This document shows, piece after piece, positions 27,202 through 38,100 of a stretch of 64,000 nucleotides of DNA. Both the position numbers and the translations under genes were made by a program. Location: positions 1 to 64,000 of the forward strand of contig PDOO01000023.1 of the NCBI GenBank assembly GCA_002742885.1, read 5' to 3'. Origin of the DNA: Candidatus Cloacimonadota bacterium (GTDB lineage Bacteria; Cloacimonadota; Cloacimonadia; Cloacimonadales; GCA-2742885). The notes under the pieces were generated by a model, which saw nothing but the letters and a program-made list of their open reading frames with translations, ran no database searches and was not told where the DNA came from. The number at the start of each line of letters is the position of its first letter. Positions within the stretch are counted from its first letter, which is position 1.

Positions 27202-28818
27202 TTATTTTTTCAATATTTTTTTTGCTTTTAAAATAATATTTTTGTTTACTCCCAAAAGTTCGGCTACTCGCAGAGCGTCATGAGGCGGCTCGGAGTTCGG
27301 CTCTATTTTCAGTAAAGAATAATCCATATATTCGTGAAGTCTTTTCAAGCCTGTTTGCAGTGATTCTGTTTGAGAGGAAAGTTCAAAGTTTTCCGGCAGA
27401 TTTTTTAATCCGGCAATTCTGAAATGTCCGGCTTCAGAAATTTCTGATGGTCTGGAAAAGTGGGTTGCGGCAATCATCAGCGCTTCTTTAGACAAAAATT
27501 CTTCAAAAACTGCTCTGCAAAAAGCATCTCCTTCTGCCGGGTTGGTTCCTCTTCCCAATTCATCTATAAGATAAAGTCCTCGACCGCTGATTTCCAATGC
27601 TTTGTTTATTTGGACAACTTCTTCTCCGAATGAGCTTAAATCCATTTTTCCTGTATCGACGGCATAACCGCTGTAAAAAATGAAATCGAAAAGCGGAAGT
27701 TCGGCTTTTTTTGCCGGAATGGGAACAGCATAAGAAGCCAGCAGTGCAATCTGCCCGATTGTTTTTAATATTGTTGTTTTGCCGCCCATGTTGGCTCCGG
27801 TTATGATATTAACTTTCTTCTCTATTTCCAAATCCTGTTTTTGATAATTTATATCGGATTTTTCGAGATGCTCGGAAACCGGAATATTAACGGCTTCTCT
27901 TAAATATATTTTTTTCCCTTTATTTATTTTAGGAATAATGCAATCGTATTTTTCAGAAAAATCAAATCGGCAGACAAGCCAATCCAATTCTCCGATTTTC
28001 TCGTAAGCTCGGAGAATGTCGTTTCTGTATGATTTGATGTATGAAGACAGTTCCCGACGCACTTTTTCTTCTGTTTTTTTTATTTCTTCCGTTTTTTCCG
28101 TTATTTTCGAGTCGTAAGCTAAAATATGTTCGGGAATTTTTACGCTGAATGTTTGATTGGCAAAATTTTCCGATTCCCTGACAAAATAATCCGATTCGGT
28201 AAGTTGACGTATCATGTCTTGCTGAAATCTGGAAACCGAAATTTTTCCGCCGATATTTTTCAGTCCGGTTTCTTGTTCAACTCGAGAAAAGTGAAGTCGC
28301 ATTCCGTTTTTTCTCTTTCTGCTCAAATCCGCCAATTCTTCCTGAGTTGCTTTTAATTCGGGCGAATAATTTGCGCTTATTTTAAAAGATGGAATATTTT
28401 TTTTATCGGGATCAAGCTTGGCGAAAAGATTTTCCATTGAATAACACAATATTTCTGCGATGTTTAGCTTTTTTAGAACAGCGAATATTTTTTGATAAAA
28501 GAAAGCGAAATGTTTTATTTCGTAAAACTCGTGCAATTCCAAGGTTTCTCCGCTTCCCGCTCTTTTAATCGAGAACCGAATATCTTCGAAATGAGACATG
28601 TACATTTTTATTTCTTCTATCGAGTTTTTATTTTTTTTTGCTGTTTTTATGAAATTTTCTATTTTTTCGTATTCTTTTTGAGCTTCTTCTTCGTCTCCCG
28701 CCTTAAAATGCTCTTTTTCGGCAAAAAATTCTTTTCCCTGAATCGAATTTAAAATCAGATTTGATTCAAGATTATCCAAATTTAATGAAACTTTGTCTCT
28801 TTTATTTGCAAAAAACAT
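27202..28818 (-). CDS. MutS-family ATPase (possibly KamC-like reactivase)
   Basis: The 538-residue protein carries only the MutS core (lever, clamp) and ATPase domain. It lacks the mismatch-reading domain I of MutS and the Smr nuclease of MutS2. Walker A is TGANMGGKTT and Walker B is YLIDELGRGT, followed by an ATHFS switch. The start is the ATG at 28818, preceded by GAAAGGA. Two roles are possible: a divergent MutS-like DNA-structure ATPase, or a KamC-type ATPase that reactivates the B12-dependent lysine 5,6-aminomutase in lysine fermentation. The Kce enzyme of that pathway is encoded 4.4 kb away, which favours the second idea, but no kamB, kamD or kamE is in the window. It heads the operon with pyrE. 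Confidence 0.7.
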   Translation of the reverse strand: MFFANKRDKVSLNLDNLESNLILNSIQGKEFFAEKEHFKAGDEEEAQKEYEKIENFIKTAKKNKNSIEEIKMYMSHFEDIRFSIKRAGSGETLELHEFYEIKHFAFFYQKIFAVLKKLNIAEILCYSMENLFAKLDPDKKNIPSFKISANYSPELKATQEELADLSRKRKNGMRLHFSRVEQETGLKNIGGKISVSRFQQDMIRQLTESDYFVRESENFANQTFSVKIPEHILAYDSKITEKTEEIKKTEEKVRRELSSYIKSYRNDILRAYEKIGELDWLVCRFDFSEKYDCIIPKINKGKKIYLREAVNIPVSEHLEKSDINYQKQDLEIEKKVNIITGANMGGKTTILKTIGQIALLASYAVPIPAKKAELPLFDFIFYSGYAVDTGKMDLSSFGEEVVQINKALEISGRGLYLIDELGRGTNPAEGDAFCRAVFEEFLSKEALMIAATHFSRPSEISEAGHFRIAGLKNLPENFELSSQTESLQTGLKRLHEYMDYSLLKIEPNSEPPHDALRVAELLGVNKNIILKAKKILKK

Positions 28819-28844
28819 TTTTTTTCCTTTCAATATTGTATATA

Positions 28845-28850
28845 ATTATA
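28845..28850 (-). promoter_or_regulatory. Candidate -10 box for the MutS-like/pyrE operon
   Basis: TATAAT read on the minus strand, 26 bp before the ATG at 28818. The -35 (CTTATT at 17 bp) is weak. The palindrome TTGACGGTCAA at 28944-28954 lies upstream in the same divergent region and may be a regulatory site. Confidence 0.3.
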
Positions 28851-29061
28851 ATTTTACCTCTAAATTTAATAAGCTGCAAAGGGCAAGTAAAATAAATATC
28901 AATTGTGATTTTTTTTGTTTTTTTGGCTCAAATGAAACTGATGTTGACGGTCAATTTTAAGTCTTTTTATATTTTATTACGATGGAACTAAATATTTTCT
29001 TGACATTGCTTTTTCTTGATAAAATGTTCGACTTGCAAGAGAAAATAAAAGACGGTTTTTT

Positions 29062-29775
29062 ATGATAAAGATAGAATTTGAAAAGTTTTATAACGCCTTA
29101 GATAAAGTCCTGAACAAGGATTGTCCGTTTTCCGAAACAGGTAAAAGCGCAAAAGAAACACACCTCCTTATTATAAACGGTCAAAGTTGCGATTTTGAAA
29201 AAAATAAAAACGGAGAGACTAAGGCATTGGTTGTTTTTAAAGAAAAACTTGCCAATTTCTCTTTTGCCGACAGTTTTTTCCCAGATTACGCATTTACTTC
29301 TTTTCTTGATGATTTTATCGCAAAGAACTTTTTGAAAAACTGTATTTTTTCGCAAAACAACGATTTCCGTTCTTTGCAGATAGGCATAAGGAGTACTTAC
29401 GGAGAAGCCGATGCGAGGATGCCGGCTATTAAAAAATTTGTAACTTATTTTTTCGGGGAAATCTCGGAAATCGGAATTTTCAATTTAAATCTTGTTTTAA
29501 GAGAACTTATTACCAATGCCATAAGGCACGGGAACCGGGAAGATGAATCCAAAAGCGTTGTTATAAGTATATATATTAAAGAAAAAAACAATAAATTATT
29601 AATAAAAATTCAAGATCAGGGGGAAGGATTTGATTTCTTCGGTAATTTTACTGCCGAGAAAAACAAAAATGATATCCTGCGCGAAAAACACAGAGGGCTG
29701 AGTATAATTCATGAGTATTGTGAAAATATTACAACCGGATCGGGTGAAATTTCCGTTGAATTTTTAATTAAATAA
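29062..29775 (+). CDS. HATPase-domain protein, anti-sigma-factor kinase-like
   Basis: The 237-residue protein has a C-terminal GHKL ATPase domain (about 135-237) of the RsbW/SpoIIAB type: ELITNAIRHGN (N box), QDQGEGFD (G1 box) and KHRGLSII (G2 box). It has no histidine phosphorylation domain. In partner switching such kinases bind a sigma factor or other target and phosphorylate a STAS protein; the STAS gene follows 17 bp later. The first 130 residues are unrecognised and may be a sensing or target-binding domain. No good ribosome binding site precedes the start. The target is unknown. Confidence 0.82.
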   Translation: MIKIEFEKFYNALDKVLNKDCPFSETGKSAKETHLLIINGQSCDFEKNKNGETKALVVFKEKLANFSFADSFFPDYAFTSFLDDFIAKNFLKNCIFSQNNDFRSLQIGIRSTYGEADARMPAIKKFVTYFFGEISEIGIFNLNLVLRELITNAIRHGNREDESKSVVISIYIKEKNNKLLIKIQDQGEGFDFFGNFTAEKNKNDILREKHRGLSIIHEYCENITTGSGEISVEFLIK

Positions 29776-29792
29776 AATACTTGGGAGGATTA

Positions 29793-30095
29793 ATGGAAAT
29801 AAAAATTTACGAGGGAAACCTTGAGCTTATTGTAATAAAAAACCTTATCGCGGCAAACTTGGATGAACAAATAAAAAAGGCTAAAGCCGGTTTGAATGAA
29901 AATAAAGAAATTGAAAATGTTCTTTTGAATCTTGAGTCTGTTTCCGAAATAGACTCTCTCGGAATTAATCTTATTGTCGGTTTATATAAACAGGTTAGCG
30001 GCGAAGGTAAAACTTTTTCGGTTATAAACGCTTCTAAACCCATAAAAAATTTATTTAATTTGTTTAAACTTTCTTCTTATTTCGAAGTATCGTAA
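29793..30095 (+). CDS. STAS-domain anti-sigma-factor antagonist
   Basis: This 100-residue protein is a single STAS domain of the SpoIIAA/RsbV type. The conserved phosphorylation motif is EIDSLG (about residues 51-56), with the Ser as acceptor. When unphosphorylated it would bind the HATPase protein encoded just upstream and free that kinase's target. The ATG at 29793 has GGGAGG 5 nt upstream and is preferred to an in-frame TTG at 29781. CheA begins 17 bp after its stop, with the same type of ribosome binding site. Confidence 0.88.
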   Translation: MEIKIYEGNLELIVIKNLIAANLDEQIKKAKAGLNENKEIENVLLNLESVSEIDSLGINLIVGLYKQVSGEGKTFSVINASKPIKNLFNLFKLSSYFEVS

Positions 30096-30111
30096 TTACT
30101 CGGGAGGGTTA

Positions 30112-33100
30112 ATGATAAATCAAGATTCCGAAATGTTGCAAATGTTTCTGGAAGAGGCTCAAGAACATCTCGCAAATCTTGAGCCGGGTCTGTTGGAATT
30201 GGAGCAAAACAAAGAAGCTCCCGATCAGGAATTAATTAATGAAATTTTCAGAGCAGTTCACAGCTTGAAAGGAGCTGCCGGATTTTTCGGATTTGAAGCA
30301 ATTACCGGTTTAAGCCATGCCATGGAAAACCTTCTTTCTCTGGTCAGAGACGGTAAACTTAAACCTAACTCTGAAATGATTACTGCTCTTCTTGACGGAA
30401 CGGACAGGCTTAATCTTATGATCAAAGATATCGACAACAGCGAAGATGTCGATTATGAAGATAACTTGAAATTATTGAACAGCTTGATAGACGGAAAATC
30501 TTCTTCCCAAACAGTTCGTTTGGAATATTCGGAAATAGATTCATTGCCCGATAAAATCGCTAAAGAGTTTGATATTGATATTGATGATTTGAAAAATGCG
30601 GTTGTCAAAGGTCATTTCTTGTATGCCGTTAAGGCTTTTACAGGAAAAGATATGAAAGCCAAAGGGAAAAATCCGGTTAATTATCTCAAAGATATTGATA
30701 AACTGGGTAATCTTCTCGGGTCTTATTCGGATTTCTCGGAAGTCGGCTCTTTGGATACTCTTAAAGAATCGGAAATCGCTTTTGTTTTTCTTTTCTCATC
30801 CGTTTTGGAACCTGATTTGATTGCGCTCGGATTGGATGTGGAGGAATATCAGGTTGAAGAATTGAAATTTCCTGAATTTCAAAAACAGAATGAGTCCGAA
30901 CCGGAAGACTCTGTTGTCGAAGAAAAAAAGAAAAAAAATGAATCTGAGATCGAAACAAAAGCAGATAATCAAGTTGCCGAACAGGTTGCTCTGTTTGAGA
31001 AAAATATCGAAAAAAAAGAATCGAATAAAACTGATTCCGGGACTTCAGGCGTTACAACCAAGGAATCTCTTCGCGTTCATGTTGATTTATTGAATGATTT
31101 GATGACTCTGGCAGGAGAGTTGGTTCTGGCGAGAAATCAATTATTGCGTATGGCATCCGACAGCGCAAAAAAAATACCGGGGTTGCAAAATGTGCTTCAG
31201 GACATAGATCTTACCACTACCATGTTGCAGGGAAAAATCATGGAGACAAGAATGCAGCCTATCGGGATGGTTTTTAATAAGTTTCCGCGAGTTATTAGAG
31301 ATATGCAACGCAAACTGGGAAAGAAGATAAATCTTGAAATGTCCGGAAACGAAGTTGATTTGGATAAAACCATTATTGAAAATCTTTCAGATCCTCTTAC
31401 TCATCTTATTAGGAATGCTGCGGATCACGGCATAGAGTCTCCGGAAGAACGCAAAAAAGCCGGAAAACGCGAACAGGGAACCGTTTGGCTGAAAGCATAC
31501 CATGAAGGCGGAAAAGTAAATATTGATGTTATAGACGACGGAAAAGGATTGGATCCCGAAAAACTTATCGGCAAAGCAATCGAAAAAGGCATTATTACCG
31601 AAGCTGATGCTCTGAGAATGGATGAAAAATCAATTCATAATCTTATTTTTGCTCCCGGGTTCTCTACGGCTAAAGAGGTTACCGATGTTTCCGGAAGAGG
31701 CGTGGGAATGGATGTTGTCCGAACCAATATCGAAAAAATCGGCGGCAATATTACCATTGATTCCGCTTTGGGCAAGGGAACCGTTTTTAATCTGAAACTT
31801 CCTCTCACTCTTGCGATAATACCTTCTCTTATCGTTACGGTCAAAGAAATGAATTTTGCACTTTCTCAAGTTGCCTTGAAAAGAATTGTTCGGATTCGCG
31901 CCGACAGGGGAGCCGGCGATAACAATCAATTGAAAATAGAAATGGTTAATTCATCGCCCGTTTTAAGATTGAAAAATAAACTTTTGCCTATTATTTATTT
32001 AGATAAAGTTCTTAATTTGAACAGAGATGACGAGGAACCTCGCAAGATGATCAGAGTTTTGGTTCTTCAGCATGATGAACATGAATTCGGACTGGTTGTT
32101 GATGAAATTTTTGACAGCGAAGAAATTGTGGTAAAATCAATTCCCAGATTCTTTAAAAATTCTTTGGCTTATTCCGGAACGACTATCATGGGAGACGGCA
32201 CGGTTGCCCTGATTCTTGATGTCAGCGGTATTGCCGCCAAGAGTAAACTTAATTTTACGGCTGTCAAAGAAAAAAGAAAGAAGACCGAAAATGAAATTGC
32301 GGATGAAGCAAATCTTGAAAAACAAAATCTTTTGCTTTTTGAAAATGCCGAAAACGAACAATTTGCTCTTAATTTGGATTTGATCAAGCGTATTGAAGAA
32401 ATAAGTACGGATAAAATCGAATGCGTGGGGGAAAAAGAATATATCGAACATGAAAATAAATCTCTCAGAGTTATCCGAATGGAACAGTATCTTCCTGTTC
32501 GTTCTCCTAAATCCGAAAGCGAGCATTTGTATGTCATAATTCCCAAGTTAATTGAAAGTCCCATGGGGATAATTGCTCATAAAATTATTGACTCTATTAC
32601 GGTAAGTACATCCATCGATACCGATAATATCCAGGCCAGAGGGTTGATCGGATCTTCTCTTATAGACAATAATATTGTTCTTTTCCCGGATATCTACGAG
32701 TTGGTTGATATGGCGGAACCTGAAAAATCTTTTGCCAATAAAAATACGCAAAATCAGAAAATAAATATCTTGATTGTAGAGGATACGCCTTTCTTCAGAA
32801 CAGTTGAGAAACAATACTTGCTTTCCGCCGGCTATAATGTTGATACGGCTATAGACGGATTGGACGGTTTGAAAAAAGCTAAATCCAAAAAGTATGACTT
32901 GTTCATTGTTGATCTTGTTATGCCTCGTTTGGACGGATTTGAGTTTGTGAAAAGCATACGACAGGAAGAAGGATTGACCTCTGTTCCCGCCATTGCCGTA
33001 ACTACTCTTACCAATGAGGAAAGCAGGAAAAAGGCAATTGAGGCAGGATTCAATGCTTACGAAGTTAAGATTCGCAAAGAAAAGTTATTGGCAGTTATAA

Positions 33101-33132
33101 AATACATTTTAAACGAGAGAAATAACAACTGA
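30112..33132 (+). CDS. cheA: CheA-type hybrid histidine kinase with two CheW-like domains and receiver
   Basis: The 1006-residue protein begins with an Hpt domain whose phosphoacceptor is H50 (VHSLKG). After a linker rich in charge (about 260-320) come the P3 dimerisation helices (about 325-390), the HATPase domain (N box LIRNAADHG near 430, G1 DDGKGLD, G2 SGRGVGMD), a CheW-like domain (about 570-710), a second CheW-like domain (about 740-870) and a receiver domain (about 884-1003) with acceptor D934 in VDLVMP. Such CheA/REC fusions control chemotaxis or other outputs. No receptor, cheY, cheR or cheB is nearby; a single cheW lies at 53485. Co-transcription with STAS and HATPase genes suggests a joint circuit. 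Confidence 0.9.
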   Translation: MINQDSEMLQMFLEEAQEHLANLEPGLLELEQNKEAPDQELINEIFRAVHSLKGAAGFFGFEAITGLSHAMENLLSLVRDGKLKPNSEMITALLDGTDRLNLMIKDIDNSEDVDYEDNLKLLNSLIDGKSSSQTVRLEYSEIDSLPDKIAKEFDIDIDDLKNAVVKGHFLYAVKAFTGKDMKAKGKNPVNYLKDIDKLGNLLGSYSDFSEVGSLDTLKESEIAFVFLFSSVLEPDLIALGLDVEEYQVEELKFPEFQKQNESEPEDSVVEEKKKKNESEIETKADNQVAEQVALFEKNIEKKESNKTDSGTSGVTTKESLRVHVDLLNDLMTLAGELVLARNQLLRMASDSAKKIPGLQNVLQDIDLTTTMLQGKIMETRMQPIGMVFNKFPRVIRDMQRKLGKKINLEMSGNEVDLDKTIIENLSDPLTHLIRNAADHGIESPEERKKAGKREQGTVWLKAYHEGGKVNIDVIDDGKGLDPEKLIGKAIEKGIITEADALRMDEKSIHNLIFAPGFSTAKEVTDVSGRGVGMDVVRTNIEKIGGNITIDSALGKGTVFNLKLPLTLAIIPSLIVTVKEMNFALSQVALKRIVRIRADRGAGDNNQLKIEMVNSSPVLRLKNKLLPIIYLDKVLNLNRDDEEPRKMIRVLVLQHDEHEFGLVVDEIFDSEEIVVKSIPRFFKNSLAYSGTTIMGDGTVALILDVSGIAAKSKLNFTAVKEKRKKTENEIADEANLEKQNLLLFENAENEQFALNLDLIKRIEEISTDKIECVGEKEYIEHENKSLRVIRMEQYLPVRSPKSESEHLYVIIPKLIESPMGIIAHKIIDSITVSTSIDTDNIQARGLIGSSLIDNNIVLFPDIYELVDMAEPEKSFANKNTQNQKINILIVEDTPFFRTVEKQYLLSAGYNVDTAIDGLDGLKKAKSKKYDLFIVDLVMPRLDGFEFVKSIRQEEGLTSVPAIAVTTLTNEESRKKAIEAGFNAYEVKIRKEKLLAVIKYILNERNNN

Positions 33133-33148
33133 GCTTATATGTTTTATT

Positions 33149-33176
33149 AAGCAGCTTTTAAAAGAGCTGCTTTTTT
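33149..33176 (+). terminator. Rho-independent terminator after cheA
   Basis: AAGCAGCT (33149-33156) pairs with AGCTGCTT (33165-33172) around an 8-nt loop, followed by a T run. It is 16 bp past the cheA stop. Confidence 0.85.
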
Positions 33177-33213
33177 ATGTATCGGTTATGTTTTTCTTAT
33201 TATCTTTTATTGA

Positions 33214-34059
<846 letters not shown>

Positions 34060-34177
34060 AGGATAACTTGTTTTATTTGTTTTTCTTTTCCGTAACTTTT
34101 TCTCTTGCCGGAAATAAGCAAAAAAAATTCTTTGTCATTTTAACTGAATACTAAAAGTTTTTAAGGAGTAATATTAT

Positions 34178-34738
34178 ATGGCTTCAATGTCGGATATACG
34201 CAGAGGAATGATTATAAGCTGGAAGAACGGACTGTATGAATTTACGGAATTTTTACATGTGAAACCCGGTAAAGGCGCTGCTTTTGTAAGAAGCAAATTG
34301 AAAAACATCCAAACCGGGCAGGTTATTGAAAACACTTTCCGGGCAAGTGATCGTTTTGAAGAAATACGCGTATCGGCAAAAACGATGCAATATCTTTACT
34401 CGGACGGGAGCTTTTTCGTGTTTATGGATAATGAAACTTATGAGCAATTATCTGTTCCCGAGTCAGTCGTAGGCGATTTAAGCAAATTGATGGTTGAAAA
34501 TATTAATGTGAAAATCAAGACCGATCCGAAAGGCGAAATTCTCGGCATAGAATTGCCCACAAGCGTAGAAATGACAATTGCCGATTGCGAACCTAATGTC
34601 AAAGGCAACACCGCCAGCGGCGGAGGAAAAACGGCAACCACGGAAACAGGACTGAATATAACGGTTCCTTTCTTTGTGGAGGTCGGAGATAAAGTAAAAA
34701 TAGATACCAGAAACGGCGCTTATCAGGAAAGAGTATAA
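34178..34738 (+). CDS. efp: Translation elongation factor P
   Basis: EF-P binds between the P and E sites of the ribosome and relieves stalling at polyproline. The 186-residue protein has the three beta-barrel domains of the family. The loop that reaches the tRNA is HVKPGKGAAF, with K32 at the tip, the residue that is lysylated by EpmA/EpmB in some bacteria. The ATG follows AAGGAG by 9 nt. Confidence 0.96.
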   Translation: MASMSDIRRGMIISWKNGLYEFTEFLHVKPGKGAAFVRSKLKNIQTGQVIENTFRASDRFEEIRVSAKTMQYLYSDGSFFVFMDNETYEQLSVPESVVGDLSKLMVENINVKIKTDPKGEILGIELPTSVEMTIADCEPNVKGNTASGGGKTATTETGLNITVPFFVEVGDKVKIDTRNGAYQERV

Positions 34739-34795
34739 TTCTCTTGACAAAAAGCGTTCAGCCAAAGTTATTTTTAATATAAATTCGGAGGATAA

Positions 34796-35002
34796 ATGGC
34801 ACAAGGAAGATCTTTCGGAGCAAAACTTGCTCACGAAATCAGTACGGAAGGTAAAGTTATTTGCCCCAGCTGTAATACAGAAGTAAAAAAAATAAAAATT
34901 GTTCGCGCCAGAGCATCTAAAGTCGATTCATGGGCTCCTCGTTACGAATTCAAAAATATTTGTAAATGTAACGAAAAAGATATCATGGCGGGAAAAGTTT
35001 AA
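34796..35002 (+). CDS. Small zinc-ribbon-like protein
   Basis: A 68-residue basic protein with four cysteines, CPSC (about residues 23-26) and CKC (about 56-58), spaced as in a zinc ribbon. GGAGG precedes the ATG by 5 nt, and a clear terminator follows, so this is a real gene. I do not recognise the family. It follows efp by 57 bp; a TTGACA at 34744-34749 hints at its own promoter, though no clear -10 fits. Confidence 0.7.
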   Translation: MAQGRSFGAKLAHEISTEGKVICPSCNTEVKKIKIVRARASKVDSWAPRYEFKNICKCNEKDIMAGKV

Positions 35003-35039
35003 TATTTATACACCTCACACCCTACAAAAATACCCTCCA

Positions 35040-35083
35040 GAAATACTCACTTACCGCCCGGTTTGTGGGTATTTCTTTTTTTT
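35040..35083 (+). terminator. Rho-independent terminator after the zinc-ribbon gene
   Basis: GAAATACTCAC (35040-35050) pairs with GTGGGTATTTC (35065-35075) over 11 bp with one T-G pair and a 14-nt loop, followed by eight T residues (35076-35083). It isolates the T9SS gene group downstream. Confidence 0.9.
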
Positions 35084-35138
35084 GTATCATTTCACCGAAT
35101 ATGAGGTTATATGAATAATGATTCTTTAAGGAGATAAA

Positions 35139-38100
35139 ATGAAAAAGATTTTGTTGTTTGCATTTTTGATGATTATATCTTTCGTCTATTCTGTAATTCC
35201 TTACCCGGGCAATGATTGCAGCGGAGATTATCCGGTCTCTTCGGTTTCGAAAATTTATTCTCAAAAAGATGAAAGAAGGGAATTGCCCCGGAATGTCTTG
35301 GCGATTATGGTTGAATTTCAAGATGTAAAATTCATCAGTGAACCTCAATATCCCGATTTTTTAGCGCACGATAAAAGATATTTTGAAAAGCATCTTTTAA
35401 ATACGGTTGATTATTGGTTTGATGCATCTCACGGGCAGTATGAGTTTAAGTACGAAGTTTATGACAGAATTACTCTTGATAACGATATGCTTATTTACGG
35501 AGCGAATGACGACGGATCTGCCGTTGCGAATATGGTTAAGGAAACAGTTGAAAAAATAGATCCGGATATTGACTTTAACGATTACGACGCTTTTATTATT
35601 TTTCATGCCGGAGCCGGTCAGGAAGCCTCAGGATTCAGCGGTCCTGAAGAGTTAATTTGGAGTACCTTTATAAATCGAGAAGATTTACAGGAAGTTTTTG
35701 ATCCCGAGAATGACGAATATCAGGGGATTGAAACAAACGACGGTAAAATTGTCTGCGAATTTGCAGTTTTGCCTGAAACCGAGTGGGTGCCGACTTTTGT
35801 TCCCGGCGAAGACCCGGTGTTGAATATTTTCGGGGTTTTATTGCATGAATACGGACATCAACTGGGTTTGCCTACTTTATTTGACAATGTCAGCAGCAAC
35901 GGAAGATCTCACGGTATAGGACAATTCGGTATTATGGGCGAAGGAGCTTGGGTTGCCAACGGAAACGTGCCTCCGCTTCCTTGCGCTTGGTCAAGATATT
36001 ATTTGGGATGGGAGAATCCGGTTGTCATAACGGAAGAAAGTTTTAACAATAAATTGGATTATGTCTTATCGTCGGAGGAGACAAATCCCCGGATGTATAA
36101 AATTCCGGTTTCTTCGAGAGAGTACTTTTTATTGGAAAATCGTCGGCAAAATCCCGATAACAGTTTTGAAACATGGAAATATTATATTAATGAAGACGGT
36201 GATCTCGGAGAAATTTACAGACCTTCTTTTACTTTTGAGCTTTCTGAAGATCAGGAATATTACGAGTATCCGAATGAAGATAAACCGATTTTTGATTTTT
36301 ACAAAAATCGTTATCGAGGCTGCGAATGGGACTTTTATATGCCCGGTATAGGCACGACAGCGGATTATACTGATAACTCGGGAATTTTTATTTGGCATAT
36401 TGACGAAAACGTTATAGACGAAAAATTTACCGATAACTTTGATGAAAATCATGTCAACGGCGACGCTTTTCATAAAGGCGTGGATTTGGAAGAAGCAGAC
36501 GGTCGACAAAATATGGATTTTTATATCGGAGAATTTGCCAACGGCGGTCCTTTTGATTCTTATCGGGCAGGCAACAACAGTTATTTCGGAGGAATTCAAA
36601 ATCCTGATACCGGCGAGTATTCCATTCCTTCGGCGGAAAGTTATTACGGCGGAATAACAGCTGAAATTATTGATATAGGAGAAGCAGGGGAAACAATGAC
36701 TTTTTCTGTTCAATATCCCTGGGTTTTGGATCCGGGAGATTCATTTGATCATGAACTGGATGCAAAATTTTCCGCTTTGGTTATTAAAAATGAAGACAAA
36801 AAAGAATTTTTCCAAATCCATTCCGGAGGGGAATTGCTTACTTGGGATTACGAAAATCACGGGGTCTCTTTTGATGAAGCGGACTCGGTAGTTTTTAATC
36901 CGGCTTATGACGAAAAAAACGGAACCGTTTATATACCGACGTATTCGGCATCGGGTAATGTTGAGGCATATTGTTATCAAAACGGTGAATTGGGAATTTT
37001 CGGCATTTCTTCATATCTTGATGCAGAAAGTTATTGCTGGGCTTCTCATCCCCTGATAAATATGAAAGATTCCGAATCGGAAATTATTTTCCTCTTCAAC
37101 GGAAAAGAAGGTTCTAATTCTTTGATATATATTTTTGATGAATCCGGAGAAGTAAAACGCGTTTTTGAGTTTGATGAAAAAATATCCTGCAATCCTGTTT
37201 TGCATGATGATATTTTATATGTGGTGACTGAAAATGAGGAAGCCGGATTTAAATTGATAAACATTGATATTGATTCGGAAGAAATCGGCGAGACAGTTTT
37301 ACCCGATATTTCTGAAGATAAATCTGTAATATCTTTGGTTGCCGGGAAAATCTCTCCCGTAACGCCGTACGGAGAACCTGTTGCGGAAAATGATTTTCAA
37401 TACGTTGTTACGACTGCCGAAAACGACATCTTTTTATATGACGGGACCGGACGGCTTTTTGACGGTTTCCCGGGGCTTATCGAACCGGAAAACTCTGCTT
37501 CTCCCGTTTTGGCGGATGTTACCGGAAACGGTCTCCTCAATATTGTTTACAGCGGTGAAAACGGGGTTGCTGTTTACGGATATGACGGGGATTTGGTTAA
37601 CAGTCCCGTTCAAATGTTGTCTGCCGAAAATGAACAGGGATTTTCTGCGGGAGCGATTGCGGTTAATTTTATTGAAAACGGGTTGTCCGAAATTATCGGA
37701 AACTATTCGCTGGGACGCTTGAATATTTATTCCGAAAATGTATCTGAAATTCCGGGGATGCCGATTACGGTGCCGGGCATAAGTAAATGTCCGCCGACAC
37801 CCGAAAAGTCGGGCGATACGCTTTTTGTTTATATTTCTGCTCTGAGAGGTCAGGTTTACAGACATTTTATTCCCGATTGCGAATTTAGTCTTGAAGAAAG
37901 TTGGACGGCTGAATTCGGAAATCCTCAAAGAACCGCATTCGGTTTAATTACTGCTCCGAATAAGTTCGAGTCCAATACGACTTACGTTCCCGGTCAAGTT
38001 TATGTTTATCCTAATCCTTACACTAAACTTTCGTCTCTCGAAAATGCAAAATTAAATATTATGATAACCGAAAAAACTGAAGTGAGCGTAAAAATTTATG

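Noticed and set aside
29000-29025. TTGACA followed by TAAAAT as promoter of the HATPase-STAS-cheA operon
   Set aside because: The spacing of 14 bp is too short for a normal promoter; a promoter is expected in this gap but I could not place it.
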